Assembly: GCA_024699395.1 (NCBI GenBank) | Contig: JAILPU010000162.1 | Coordinates: 1 to 6,613 of the forward strand | From: Lachnospiraceae bacterium | GTDB taxonomy: Bacteria > Bacillota > Clostridia > Lachnospirales > Lachnospiraceae | Direction of reading: 5' to 3' | DNA length: 6,613 nucleotides | In this document: piece after piece, positions 1 through 5,112 of the stretch | Numbering within the stretch: the stretch's first letter is position 1 | Layout: the number at the start of each line of letters is the position of its first letter | Position numbers and translations under genes: made by a program | The notes under the pieces: model-generated | Told to the model about the DNA's origin: nothing | What the model saw: the letters and a program-made list of their open reading frames with translations, nothing else | The model's database searches: none

Positions 1-167
1 TGGAGGCTATTAAGAAAAACGATCCCCAACTTGCGGAAAAGCTTGCTCATGAGCATATAATCAATGCATATGAGAATATTTTAAAAAATGGTGTCGTGGA
101 ATCATATGACAACAGACAGGAAGGAAATACCAATGGAAAAAATAATGATGAAAACCCCTCTCGTTGA
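1..167 (+). CDS. C-terminal end of a probable GntR-family (FCD domain) transcriptional regulator, 5' partial
   Basis: The reading frame is open from the window edge (first full codon at base 3) to TGA at 165-167, about 54 residues. It starts [19 protein letters not shown], which resembles the last helix of FCD-type ligand-binding domains of FadR/GntR regulators, where a pattern of the form AI..D...A......H is usual. The final residues (after about residue 35) are a polar Asn/Asp/Gly-rich tail unlike a folded domain. This tail is encoded by the same DNA as the icd ribosome binding site and first codons, in a different frame, so the two genes overlap by 35 bases and are probably co-transcribed. 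If the family call is right, the protein is likely a cytoplasmic DNA-binding regulator responding to a small carboxylate, possibly controlling icd itself; that is inference. The DNA-binding domain lies outside the window. Confidence 0.6.
   Translation, partial: EAIKKNDPQLAEKLAHEHIINAYENILKNGVVESYDNRQEGNTNGKNNDENPSR
118..125 (+). promoter_or_regulatory. Ribosome binding site that fixes the icd start
   Basis: AGGAAGGA at 118-125 lies 7 bases before the ATG at 133. The earlier in-frame ATGs at 88 and 106 have no comparable purine-rich site, and starting there would add residues not expected in the family. The site lies inside the coding sequence of the upstream regulator gene, so ribosomes finishing that gene pass over it. 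Confidence 0.75.
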
Positions 168-1338
168 GATGGACGGGGATGAAATGACAAGAATTCTGTG
201 GCAGATGATTAAGGATGAGCTTATCACTCCTTACGTGGATCTTAAGACAGAATATTACGATCTCGGACTTGAAAACAGAAATAAGACATCGGATCAGGTT
301 ACTGTGGATTCCGCCAATGCTACTTTAAAATACGGTGTAGCTGTTAAGTGTGCCACCATCACACCCAATGCCGCTCGTATGGAAGAGTACGATCTTAAAG
401 AGATGTGGAAGAGCCCCAACGGTACCATCAGAGCTATTCTTGACGGAACTGTTTTCAGAGCTCCCATCCTTGTTAACGGAATCGTGCCTTACGTTCAGAA
501 CTGGACAAAGCCCATCACCATCGCAAGACATGCTTACGGTGATGTTTACAAAAACTGTGAGATGAAAATTCCCGGAGCAGGTAAAGCAGAGCTGGTATTT
601 ACCGATGAAAAGGGAGAGACCAGAAGCCTTATCCATGAGTTTAAAGGCCCCGGAATCCTTCAGGGAATCCATAATACCGAGGAGTCCATTTCAAGTTTTG
701 CAAGATCATGTTTCTCATATGCTTATGAGACAGGTCAGGATCTGTGGTTCTCCACCAAAGATACCATTTCCAAGAAGTACGATCACACCTTTAAGGATAT
801 TTTCGCAGAGATTTATGAAAATGAGTACAAGGCAAAATTCGAAGAGAAGGGTATCACCTACTTCTATACTCTTATAGATGATGCCGTTGCCAGAGTTGTA
901 AGATCCGAGGGCGGCTTTATCTGGGCTCTTAAGAACTACGACGGCGACGTTATGAGTGATATGGTGGCAACCGCTTACGGCGATCTTTCCATGATGACTT
1001 CCGTACTTGTATCACCTAAGGGCGTTTATGAATACGAGGCAGCTCACGGTACTGTTCAGCGTCTCTATTACAAGCATCTTAAGGGTGAAGAGGCTTCCAC
1101 CAACTCCATCGCAACTATTTTTGCTTGGACAGGGGCTCTTAAGAAGAGGGGAGAGCTTGACGGTATCGACAGCCTTGTTAAGTTCGCTGAAACTCTTGAG
1201 AAGGCTTGTATTAAGACAGTTGAGGATGGCAAGATGACCAAGAGCCTTTCTCTTATCAGTACCTGCAAGAATCATGTTATCTTAAACAGCCTTGATTTCA
1301 TCAAAGCAATCAGAGAAACCCTTGATTCTTTGCTGTAA
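133..1338 (+). CDS. icd: Isocitrate dehydrogenase, eukaryote-type (type II) subfamily, probably NADP-dependent
   Basis: This enzyme catalyses oxidative decarboxylation of isocitrate to 2-oxoglutarate, supplying carbon for glutamate synthesis and reduced cofactor. From ATG 133 it is 401 residues, about normal for the homodimeric eukaryote-like subfamily. Visible motifs are the substrate-binding SPNGTIR and GTVFR blocks, ARHAYGD with Arg132 (equivalent to human IDH1 Arg132), STK with catalytic Lys209, LIDD with metal ligand Asp249, NYDGDVMSD with Asp272 and Asp276, and the cofactor loop AAHGTVQR at 303-310. One oddity is that residue 311, after Arg310, is Leu (CTC) where the family normally has His (GTVTRH in human IDH1, His315), a residue that contacts the NADP 2'-phosphate. 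Position 284 is Asp in GDLSMMTS where Ser is usual. Catalytic residues are intact, so the enzyme should be active, but cofactor preference is less certain than usual. It lies downstream of, and overlaps, a probable regulator gene and is followed by a bidirectional terminator. Confidence 0.95.
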   Translation: MEKIMMKTPLVEMDGDEMTRILWQMIKDELITPYVDLKTEYYDLGLENRNKTSDQVTVDSANATLKYGVAVKCATITPNAARMEEYDLKEMWKSPNGTIRAILDGTVFRAPILVNGIVPYVQNWTKPITIARHAYGDVYKNCEMKIPGAGKAELVFTDEKGETRSLIHEFKGPGILQGIHNTEESISSFARSCFSYAYETGQDLWFSTKDTISKKYDHTFKDIFAEIYENEYKAKFEEKGITYFYTLIDDAVARVVRSEGGFIWALKNYDGDVMSDMVATAYGDLSMMTSVLVSPKGVYEYEAAHGTVQRLYYKHLKGEEASTNSIATIFAWTGALKKRGELDGIDSLVKFAETLEKACIKTVEDGKMTKSLSLISTCKNHVILNSLDFIKAIRETLDSLL

Positions 1339-1351
1339 ACAGAAAACATTA

Positions 1352-1389
1352 ATCCCAAGCGAGGATAGTCAACAACCGGATTTTGGGAT
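1352..1389 (+). repeat. Inverted repeat just downstream of icd
   Basis: The 7-base arms ATCCCAA (1352-1358) and TTGGGAT (1383-1389) are perfect complements separated by 24 bases, and the right arm is followed by a short A-run, not a T-run. It could fold as a long-loop hairpin in the icd 3' untranslated region. There is no T-tract, so it is not an intrinsic terminator. It may act in mRNA stability or be chance. Confidence 0.3.
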
Positions 1390-1431
1390 AAAAAATGTAG
1401 CATTAGATGCAATAGTTTAAATTAGCCAAAC

Positions 1432-1474
1432 AGTATAAATAGATTATTTTGTTTGCAAAATAAGTATAAATAAA
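1432..1474. repeat. Near-identical 12-base direct repeats flanking a perfect small palindrome
   Basis: AGTATAAATAGA at 1432-1443 recurs as AGTATAAATAAA at 1463-1474 (11 of 12 identical). Between them lies the perfect inverted repeat TTATTTTG (1444-1451), loop TTTG, CAAAATAA (1456-1463). The block directly precedes the terminator stem. It is very AT-rich, which raises the chance of accidental repeats, but the ordered repeat-palindrome-repeat shape within 43 bases is notable. Its function is unknown; the right-hand copy also supplies part of the T-rich tail when the terminator is read on the minus strand. Confidence 0.4.
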
Positions 1475-1509
1475 ACCGGCGAACGCGTTACCTGCGATTG
1501 CCGGTTTTT
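1472..1509. terminator. Bidirectional intrinsic terminator between convergent icd and the ABC-F gene
   Basis: The 9-base arms AAAACCGGC (1472-1480) and GCCGGTTTT (1500-1508) are perfectly complementary around a 19-base loop, which itself holds a short CGC/GCG pairing. On the plus strand the stem ends in TTTTT; on the minus strand it ends in TTTTATTT. It lies about 130 bases after the icd stop and 47 bases beyond the stop of the minus-strand gene, so it can end transcription from both sides. Confidence 0.85.
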
Positions 1510-1555
1510 GTGGCACATGTTGTTTAGGTTACAAATATATTTCCAACCTTTAATA

Positions 1556-3466
1556 TCACATGCTTAATGTTTCCCACAATTCCATGAGCTCATTGAGCTC
1601 GGCTTTTATTTTGTCCTGTTCTTTGCAAAGATCCATAAGTTTAAACATTTGGGTAGCAATTTCACTGTCGGTCATTTTGGTTTCGATTTCCGCAAGCTTT
1701 GCTTCCAACACTTCAATCCTGTCTTCGCATTTTTTGAGATCGTTTTCTTTTTTTCGCTGTTTTGCCTGTTCTTCTTTCTGCTTTTTCCAGTCTGCTTTCT
1801 GAGCGGTTTCCTCTGTCTTTACCTCACAAACCTTGCGTTCTGTGTTACCGGAATTGGAGAGGATATCACATTTTTCCAGATAATAATCATAATTTCCGAT
1901 GTAATTAATAAAGCCCTTATCCTTTAACTCCAGTATTCTTGAAGCGGTTTTGTTGATGAAGTATCTGTCGTGGCTTACGTACAGCACAGTGCCTTCGTAG
2001 GAATTAAGGGCATCCTCAAGAATTTCCTTGGAGATTATATCAAGATGGTTGGTGGGCTCGTCCAGTATTATAAAATTGGATTTGGAAAGCATAAGTTTTG
2101 CCAGGGAGAGACGTCCCTTTTCTCCGCCGGAGAGATCGCTTGTGAGCTTAAATACATCATCCTGAGTAAAGAGGAAAGCAGCGAGAGTGTTTCTTATCTG
2201 CGTGTTGTTGAGATAAGGGTAATCATCGGATATCTCGTCAAACAAGGTCTTATCGCCGCTTAAAAGCTGCTGCTCCTGATCGTAATAACCGATCTCTACA
2301 TTTGTGCGGAGACTAAAAGCGCCTTTATCCTGTCTTGCTGAGCCTGTAAGAATCTTTAGAAGGGTGGTTTTACCTGTTCCGTTTGCTCCGATTATGGCTA
2401 CATGCTCACCCTTTTTAATCTCAAAAGATGCGTCCTCAAAGAGTACCTTGTCCCCGTATTGCTTTGAAAGGTTTCTTACGGATAAAACGTCTTTTCCGCT
2501 TTCCTTGTAGGGAGTGAGCTTTATTTTCATTTCCTGATTAAGTTCTTTGGGCTTTTCCACAACCTCTATTTTGTTTAAGAGCTTTTCGCGGCTTTCCGCA
2601 CGCTTTATAGATTTTTCGCGGTTGAAGGATTTTAACTTTTCAATAACCGCTTCTTCGTGCTTTATCTGGGCCTGATTGTTGAGATAAGCCTTCATTCGAG
2701 TATCGTTAATGATCTTTTTCTGACGTATGTATTCCGAATAATCACCTTTAAAAATAAGGGCCTTGGAATTCTCAATCTCCATTATCTTGTTGCAGATTTT
2801 ATTTATAAAATACCGGTCATGGGAGACGGCAAGAACTGCTTTTTTATAATTGGAAAGATATGTTTCAAGCCAGCTTACGCTGTTTAAATCCAGGTGGTTG
2901 GTGGGCTCGTCAAGGATTATAAGATCCGGGTTTGACAGAAGTATTTTTCCCAAGGCAACACGGGTTTTTTGACCGCCGGAGAGGGTGGAAACTTTTTTTG
3001 CAAATTCCTCCTCCTTAAAACCAAGACCCTTTAAGATGCCTGTGAGCTCCGATTTGTATGAATAACCGTCATTTTGCTCGTAATGGTGAAGAGTGTCGTT
3101 GTAAAGTTTGCACAGGTTTTCGTATTCCTCGCCTGTGGTGTTTTTCATTTGCTTTTCCAGCTCGCGCATCTTTTTCTCGTCTTCAAAAAGATATGCCTTA
3201 ACCATGGACATCTCTTCATAGATGGTATTGGAAAGGTCAAGGGTGTCGTTCTGAGCAAGATATCCTATATTAATATCTTTTGAAAAAACAACCGTTCCCG
3301 AACTCGGAGTAAGATTTCCCATGATAATCTTTAAAAGAGTGGATTTGCCGGCACCGTTGATGCCAACGATACCAATCTTATCATTGGACTCCATGTTGAA
3401 AGTTATATTGTCGAGTACTGTATTTTCACCGAAACTTTTCGATATTTTTTGACATGAAAGGACCAT
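1556..3466 (-). CDS. ABC-F family ATPase, YdiF/Uup-like (ribosome-associated, not a transporter)
   Basis: The 636-residue protein has two ABC ATPase domains on one chain and no membrane segment. Domain 1 has Walker A GINGAGKS (35-42), signature LSGGQ (162-166), Walker B ending Asp186-Glu187 and switch His216. A charged helical linker (about 245-315) is the ABC-F arm region that reaches toward the ribosomal peptidyl-transferase centre and P-site tRNA. Domain 2 has Walker A GANGTGKT (360-367), LSGGE (445-449), Asp469-Glu470 and His499. A Lys/Glu-rich C-terminal coiled coil (about 560-632) is as in Uup and B. subtilis YdiF. All catalytic residues are present. ABC-F proteins rescue or modulate translating ribosomes, and some give antibiotic resistance by target protection; nothing here specifically indicates resistance. 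ATG 3466 is chosen over in-frame ATG 3496 because homologues start M(I/V)LSCQ, GTGAGG lies 5 bases upstream, and the predicted transcript starts near 3490. It is divergent from rex, a neighbourhood shared with Bacillus. Confidence 0.93.
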   Translation of the reverse strand: MVLSCQKISKSFGENTVLDNITFNMESNDKIGIVGINGAGKSTLLKIIMGNLTPSSGTVVFSKDINIGYLAQNDTLDLSNTIYEEMSMVKAYLFEDEKKMRELEKQMKNTTGEEYENLCKLYNDTLHHYEQNDGYSYKSELTGILKGLGFKEEEFAKKVSTLSGGQKTRVALGKILLSNPDLIILDEPTNHLDLNSVSWLETYLSNYKKAVLAVSHDRYFINKICNKIMEIENSKALIFKGDYSEYIRQKKIINDTRMKAYLNNQAQIKHEEAVIEKLKSFNREKSIKRAESREKLLNKIEVVEKPKELNQEMKIKLTPYKESGKDVLSVRNLSKQYGDKVLFEDASFEIKKGEHVAIIGANGTGKTTLLKILTGSARQDKGAFSLRTNVEIGYYDQEQQLLSGDKTLFDEISDDYPYLNNTQIRNTLAAFLFTQDDVFKLTSDLSGGEKGRLSLAKLMLSKSNFIILDEPTNHLDIISKEILEDALNSYEGTVLYVSHDRYFINKTASRILELKDKGFINYIGNYDYYLEKCDILSNSGNTERKVCEVKTEETAQKADWKKQKEEQAKQRKKENDLKKCEDRIEVLEAKLAEIETKMTDSEIATQMFKLMDLCKEQDKIKAELNELMELWETLSM

Positions 3467-3496
3467 AAAAACCTCACAGATAGCTTTATTTTTCAT

Positions 3497-3525
3497 ATTT
3501 TACCTTTAAGAAATGTGAGTGTCAA
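3497..3525 (-). promoter_or_regulatory. Sigma-A promoter for the ABC-F gene
   Basis: Read on the minus strand, a perfect -35 TTGACA (3525-3520) is separated by exactly 17 bases from the -10 TAAAAT (3502-3497). Transcription should start near 3490, giving a 5' leader of about 24 bases that contains the GTGAGG ribosome binding site. The upstream in-frame ATG at 3496-3494 would lie just outside this transcript. The -35 box is the mirror image of the rex -35 box 4 bases away. Confidence 0.8.
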
Positions 3526-3529
3526 TTCC

Positions 3530-3558
3530 TTGACATGTTTTTGACGTAATGATAAAAT
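3530..3558 (+). promoter_or_regulatory. Sigma-A promoter with extended -10 for rex and the downstream gene
   Basis: TTGACA (3530-3535), a 17-base spacer and TAAAAT (3553-3558), with TG at 3550-3551 giving a TGn extended -10. The predicted start is near 3565, about 40 bases before the chosen rex start codon. A second TTGAC copy (TTGACG, 3541-3546) lies 11 bases after the first inside the spacer. I see no canonical Rex operator (TTGTTAA-N4-TTAACAA type) overlapping the promoter. Confidence 0.82.
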
Positions 3559-3588
3559 TTTTTTTGTTTAAATACACAATTTTATGGG

Positions 3589-3597
3589 AAAAGGTGA
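3589..3597 (+). promoter_or_regulatory. Ribosome binding site favouring the GTG start of rex
   Basis: AAAAGGTGA at 3589-3597 lies 7 bases before GTG 3605 and matches the anti-Shine-Dalgarno end of 16S rRNA well. The in-frame ATG at 3584 has only TACACAATTTT upstream, with no ribosome binding site, and sits about 20 bases from the predicted transcription start. Confidence 0.7.
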
Positions 3598-3604
3598 ATC
3601 GCTT

Positions 3605-4249
3605 GTGGAAGAAAAAGAAATATCACAGGCTGTGATCAGCAGGCTTCCGAGATACTTAAGATATCTTGACGATCTGAAAAATGAGGGCATCGAACGTATT
3701 TCCTCCAAGGAGCTCAGTAACCGTATGCATGTTACAGCTTCACAGATCAGGCAGGATTTCAATAATTTTGGCGGTTTTGGTCAGCAGGGATACGGATATA
3801 ATGTTAATTATCTCTACAATGAGATATCCAAAATACTTGGTCTTAACAAGACTCATAATTTCATCATTGTTGGAGCCGGAAACTTAGGTCGGGCCCTGGG
3901 CGGTTACCTTAACTTTGAAAGGCGGGGATTCTATTTTCTTGGGATGTTTGATATAAATCCCGAGAGAGTTGGCACCAAGATAAGAGATGTTTCGGTTATG
4001 CACGTTGATGAACTCCAAGACTTTGTAAAGAAGAACAATGTGGACATCGCAGTGCTTACACTGCCCAAGAATTCTGCGGTTGAGGTTGCGGATGTGCTTG
4101 TTTCCTGCGGCGTCAAGGCTATTTGGAATTTTGCCCATGTGGATTTGAATGTCCCCGAGGATGTAATCGTTGAAAATGTCCATCTTTCGGACAGCCTTAT
4201 GAAGCTTTCATACAATTTAAACTGTCATGAGATACTCAAAGAGGATTAA
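3605..4249 (+). CDS. rex: Redox-sensing transcriptional repressor Rex
   Basis: Rex binds operators of fermentation and NADH-reoxidation genes when NADH/NAD+ is low and is released by NADH. From GTG 3605 the protein is 214 residues, typical for the family. Residues 1-78 form the winged helix domain, with ISRLPRYLRYL at the start and the recognition segment TASQIRQDFNNFGGFGQQGYGY (split here as TASQIRQD and FNNFGGFGQQGYGY), the clostridial variant. Residues 84-200 form the Rossmann domain, with GAGNLG (90-95) and Asp116 at the end of the second strand, the acidic residue expected to select NAD(H). IWNFAHVDLNVPEDV and the domain-swapped C-terminal helix (LSDSLMKLSYNL) follow. An alternative ATG at 3584 would add 7 residues but lacks a ribosome binding site. 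It is transcribed from its own strong promoter, divergent from the ABC-F gene, and forms an operon with the next gene. Confidence 0.96.
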   Translation: MEEKEISQAVISRLPRYLRYLDDLKNEGIERISSKELSNRMHVTASQIRQDFNNFGGFGQQGYGYNVNYLYNEISKILGLNKTHNFIIVGAGNLGRALGGYLNFERRGFYFLGMFDINPERVGTKIRDVSVMHVDELQDFVKKNNVDIAVLTLPKNSAVEVADVLVSCGVKAIWNFAHVDLNVPEDVIVENVHLSDSLMKLSYNLNCHEILKED

Positions 4250-4251
4250 AC

Positions 4252-4890
4252 ATGAGCTGTATGGATGAAGAAAGCAAGAAAAAAGCTTTTGAAGAGGCAT
4301 TAAAACATGTAAATCTTCCGGTTCTTACCCTTGATAACAAGTGGTACAGACTTCTTGACGAAGTGGGTAAGAAAAACGTTAAAGAAAAGGAAGAGGAGCT
4401 TAATACCCTCCTTAAACGTCAGGGAAAGCTCAATACAGAGATAAAAGCTATTAAGACTCTTAAAAAGAAGCTTTTAAATGAAATCGTTGAGAATGTGGAT
4501 GAGAGTGATGTTAACGTAGGGGATAACCCCGAAGTTAAGGAAAAGAAGGCTTACATCGACGAACTCAATGAAAAGCTGGACGCATACGAAGATGAGAATC
4601 TGGAACTTCCCAGACAGATAAATGAGATCAATCACGACCTTATGATGGATACCATAGAACGCTGTTACGATATTATGAAGGATAACTCCGAGGAGATAGC
4701 CAAAACGGCGGAATGGGTAACATCTATAAGGATTGAATTAAAAAAACGGCTTATAAACAAGCAGGAGATGGAACAGAAAAACCAGGATATTTATTCATAT
4801 ATGCATGATATCTTCGGGCCTAACGTGGTGGATCTTTTTGATATGACATATGATCCTGAGAATAAAAATGGTGATTCCAACAAATCATAA
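4252..4890 (+). CDS. Unrecognised acidic/basic coiled-coil protein co-transcribed with rex
   Basis: I do not recognise a characterised family. The 212-residue protein starts 2 bases after the rex stop, with AGAGGA 6 bases upstream, so it is almost certainly translated from the rex mRNA. It is soluble in appearance: no signal peptide or membrane segment, very rich in Lys and Glu. A short N-terminal part (about 1-36) has LPVLTLDNKWYRLLDEVG, then a probable coiled coil (about 38-82), an acidic break around DESDVNVGDN (83-92), a second coiled coil (about 94-130), a helical stretch to about 178, and a distinct hydrophobic C-terminal motif HDIFGPNVVDLFDMTYDP (185-202) before a polar tail. Two long helices joined by a loop could form an antiparallel hairpin. 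Position beside rex suggests a link to redox control or simply a conserved neighbour; function is not inferable. A second ATG lies at 4261 but the first has the better ribosome binding site. Confidence 0.85.
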   Translation: MSCMDEESKKKAFEEALKHVNLPVLTLDNKWYRLLDEVGKKNVKEKEEELNTLLKRQGKLNTEIKAIKTLKKKLLNEIVENVDESDVNVGDNPEVKEKKAYIDELNEKLDAYEDENLELPRQINEINHDLMMDTIERCYDIMKDNSEEIAKTAEWVTSIRIELKKRLINKQEMEQKNQDIYSYMHDIFGPNVVDLFDMTYDPENKNGDSNKS

Positions 4891-4920
4891 AGCATGTCAT
4901 AACGGACATGCTTTGTTTTT
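4889..4920 (+). terminator. Intrinsic terminator of the rex operon
   Basis: The 10-base arms AAAGCATGTC (4889-4898) and GACATGCTTT (4905-4914) are perfectly complementary around the loop ATAACG, followed by GTTTTT. The left arm includes the last two bases of the stop codon of the preceding gene, so termination is immediate. Confidence 0.9.
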
Positions 4921-4935
4921 AGGATGAAACATTTA

Positions 4936-4957
4936 TGCAATACAATATAGTATTGCA
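4936..4957. promoter_or_regulatory. Perfect palindrome, operator-like
   Basis: TGCAATAC (4936-4943), 6-base spacer AATATA, GTATTGCA (4950-4957). The 8-base arms match perfectly and the centres are about 1.3 helical turns apart, the geometry of a dimeric regulator site. There is no T-tract, so it is not a terminator. TACAAT (4941-4946) and TATAGT (4946-4951) within it resemble -10 boxes but have no good -35 partner. It lies 156 bases upstream of nnr and just after the rex-operon terminator. The cognate regulator is unknown. Confidence 0.5.
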
Positions 4958-5020
4958 CATTTCTATTCTCATGTGTATGTGCTTTCTCAGATTGACTGTG
5001 TTACAAAAACAAAATAAACG

Positions 5021-5068
5021 AATTGTGGGTCACACGATTATATGAAATGGGGATATTGGTGGGTCACA
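5021..5068. repeat. Two copies of GTGGGTCACA upstream of nnr, the first within an imperfect palindrome
   Basis: GTGGGTCACA occurs at 5025-5034 and again at 5059-5068, in the same orientation, 34 bases apart start to start. The first copy sits in a 19-base imperfect palindrome (5021-5039, AAT.GTG.G.T.C.CAC.ATT pattern, 7 of 9 positions paired); the second is flanked by TATTG (5054-5058) and CAATA (5074-5078). A TATAAC -10-like box follows at 5090-5095 without a matching -35. The arrangement fits a regulated, perhaps activator-dependent, promoter for nnr, but this is inference. Confidence 0.45.
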
Positions 5069-5112
5069 GAGTTCAATAATTTGACAATATATAACGCGGG
5101 TGGTTACAAATA

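Noticed and set aside
325..672. 115-codon open frame antisense to icd
   Set aside because: It is a shadow of the conserved icd coding sequence without ribosome binding site or homologous motif.
3464..3496. Longer ABC-F protein starting at the in-frame ATG at 3496
   Set aside because: The ATG lies between the -10 box and the predicted transcription start, the 10 extra residues do not fit the family N-terminus, and ATG 3466 has a well-spaced ribosome binding site. A weaker AAAGG before 3496 overlaps the promoter spacer.
3564..3579. Rex operator TTGT...ACAA in the rex leader
   Set aside because: The half-sites are separated by 8 bases, not the 10 found in Rex sites, and the inner positions do not match.
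3584..3604. ATG 3584 as the rex start
   Set aside because: No ribosome binding site precedes it, while the GTG at 3605 has AAAAGGTGA at 7-base spacing and gives a normal-length Rex.
4992..5020. Promoter from TTGACT at 4992-4997
   Set aside because: At 17-base spacing the -10 would be TAAACG, only half matching the consensus.
5081..5110. nnr promoter from TTGACA at 5081-5086
   Set aside because: The best -10 at a workable distance is TACAAA at 5105, which would place the transcription start inside the nnr coding region.
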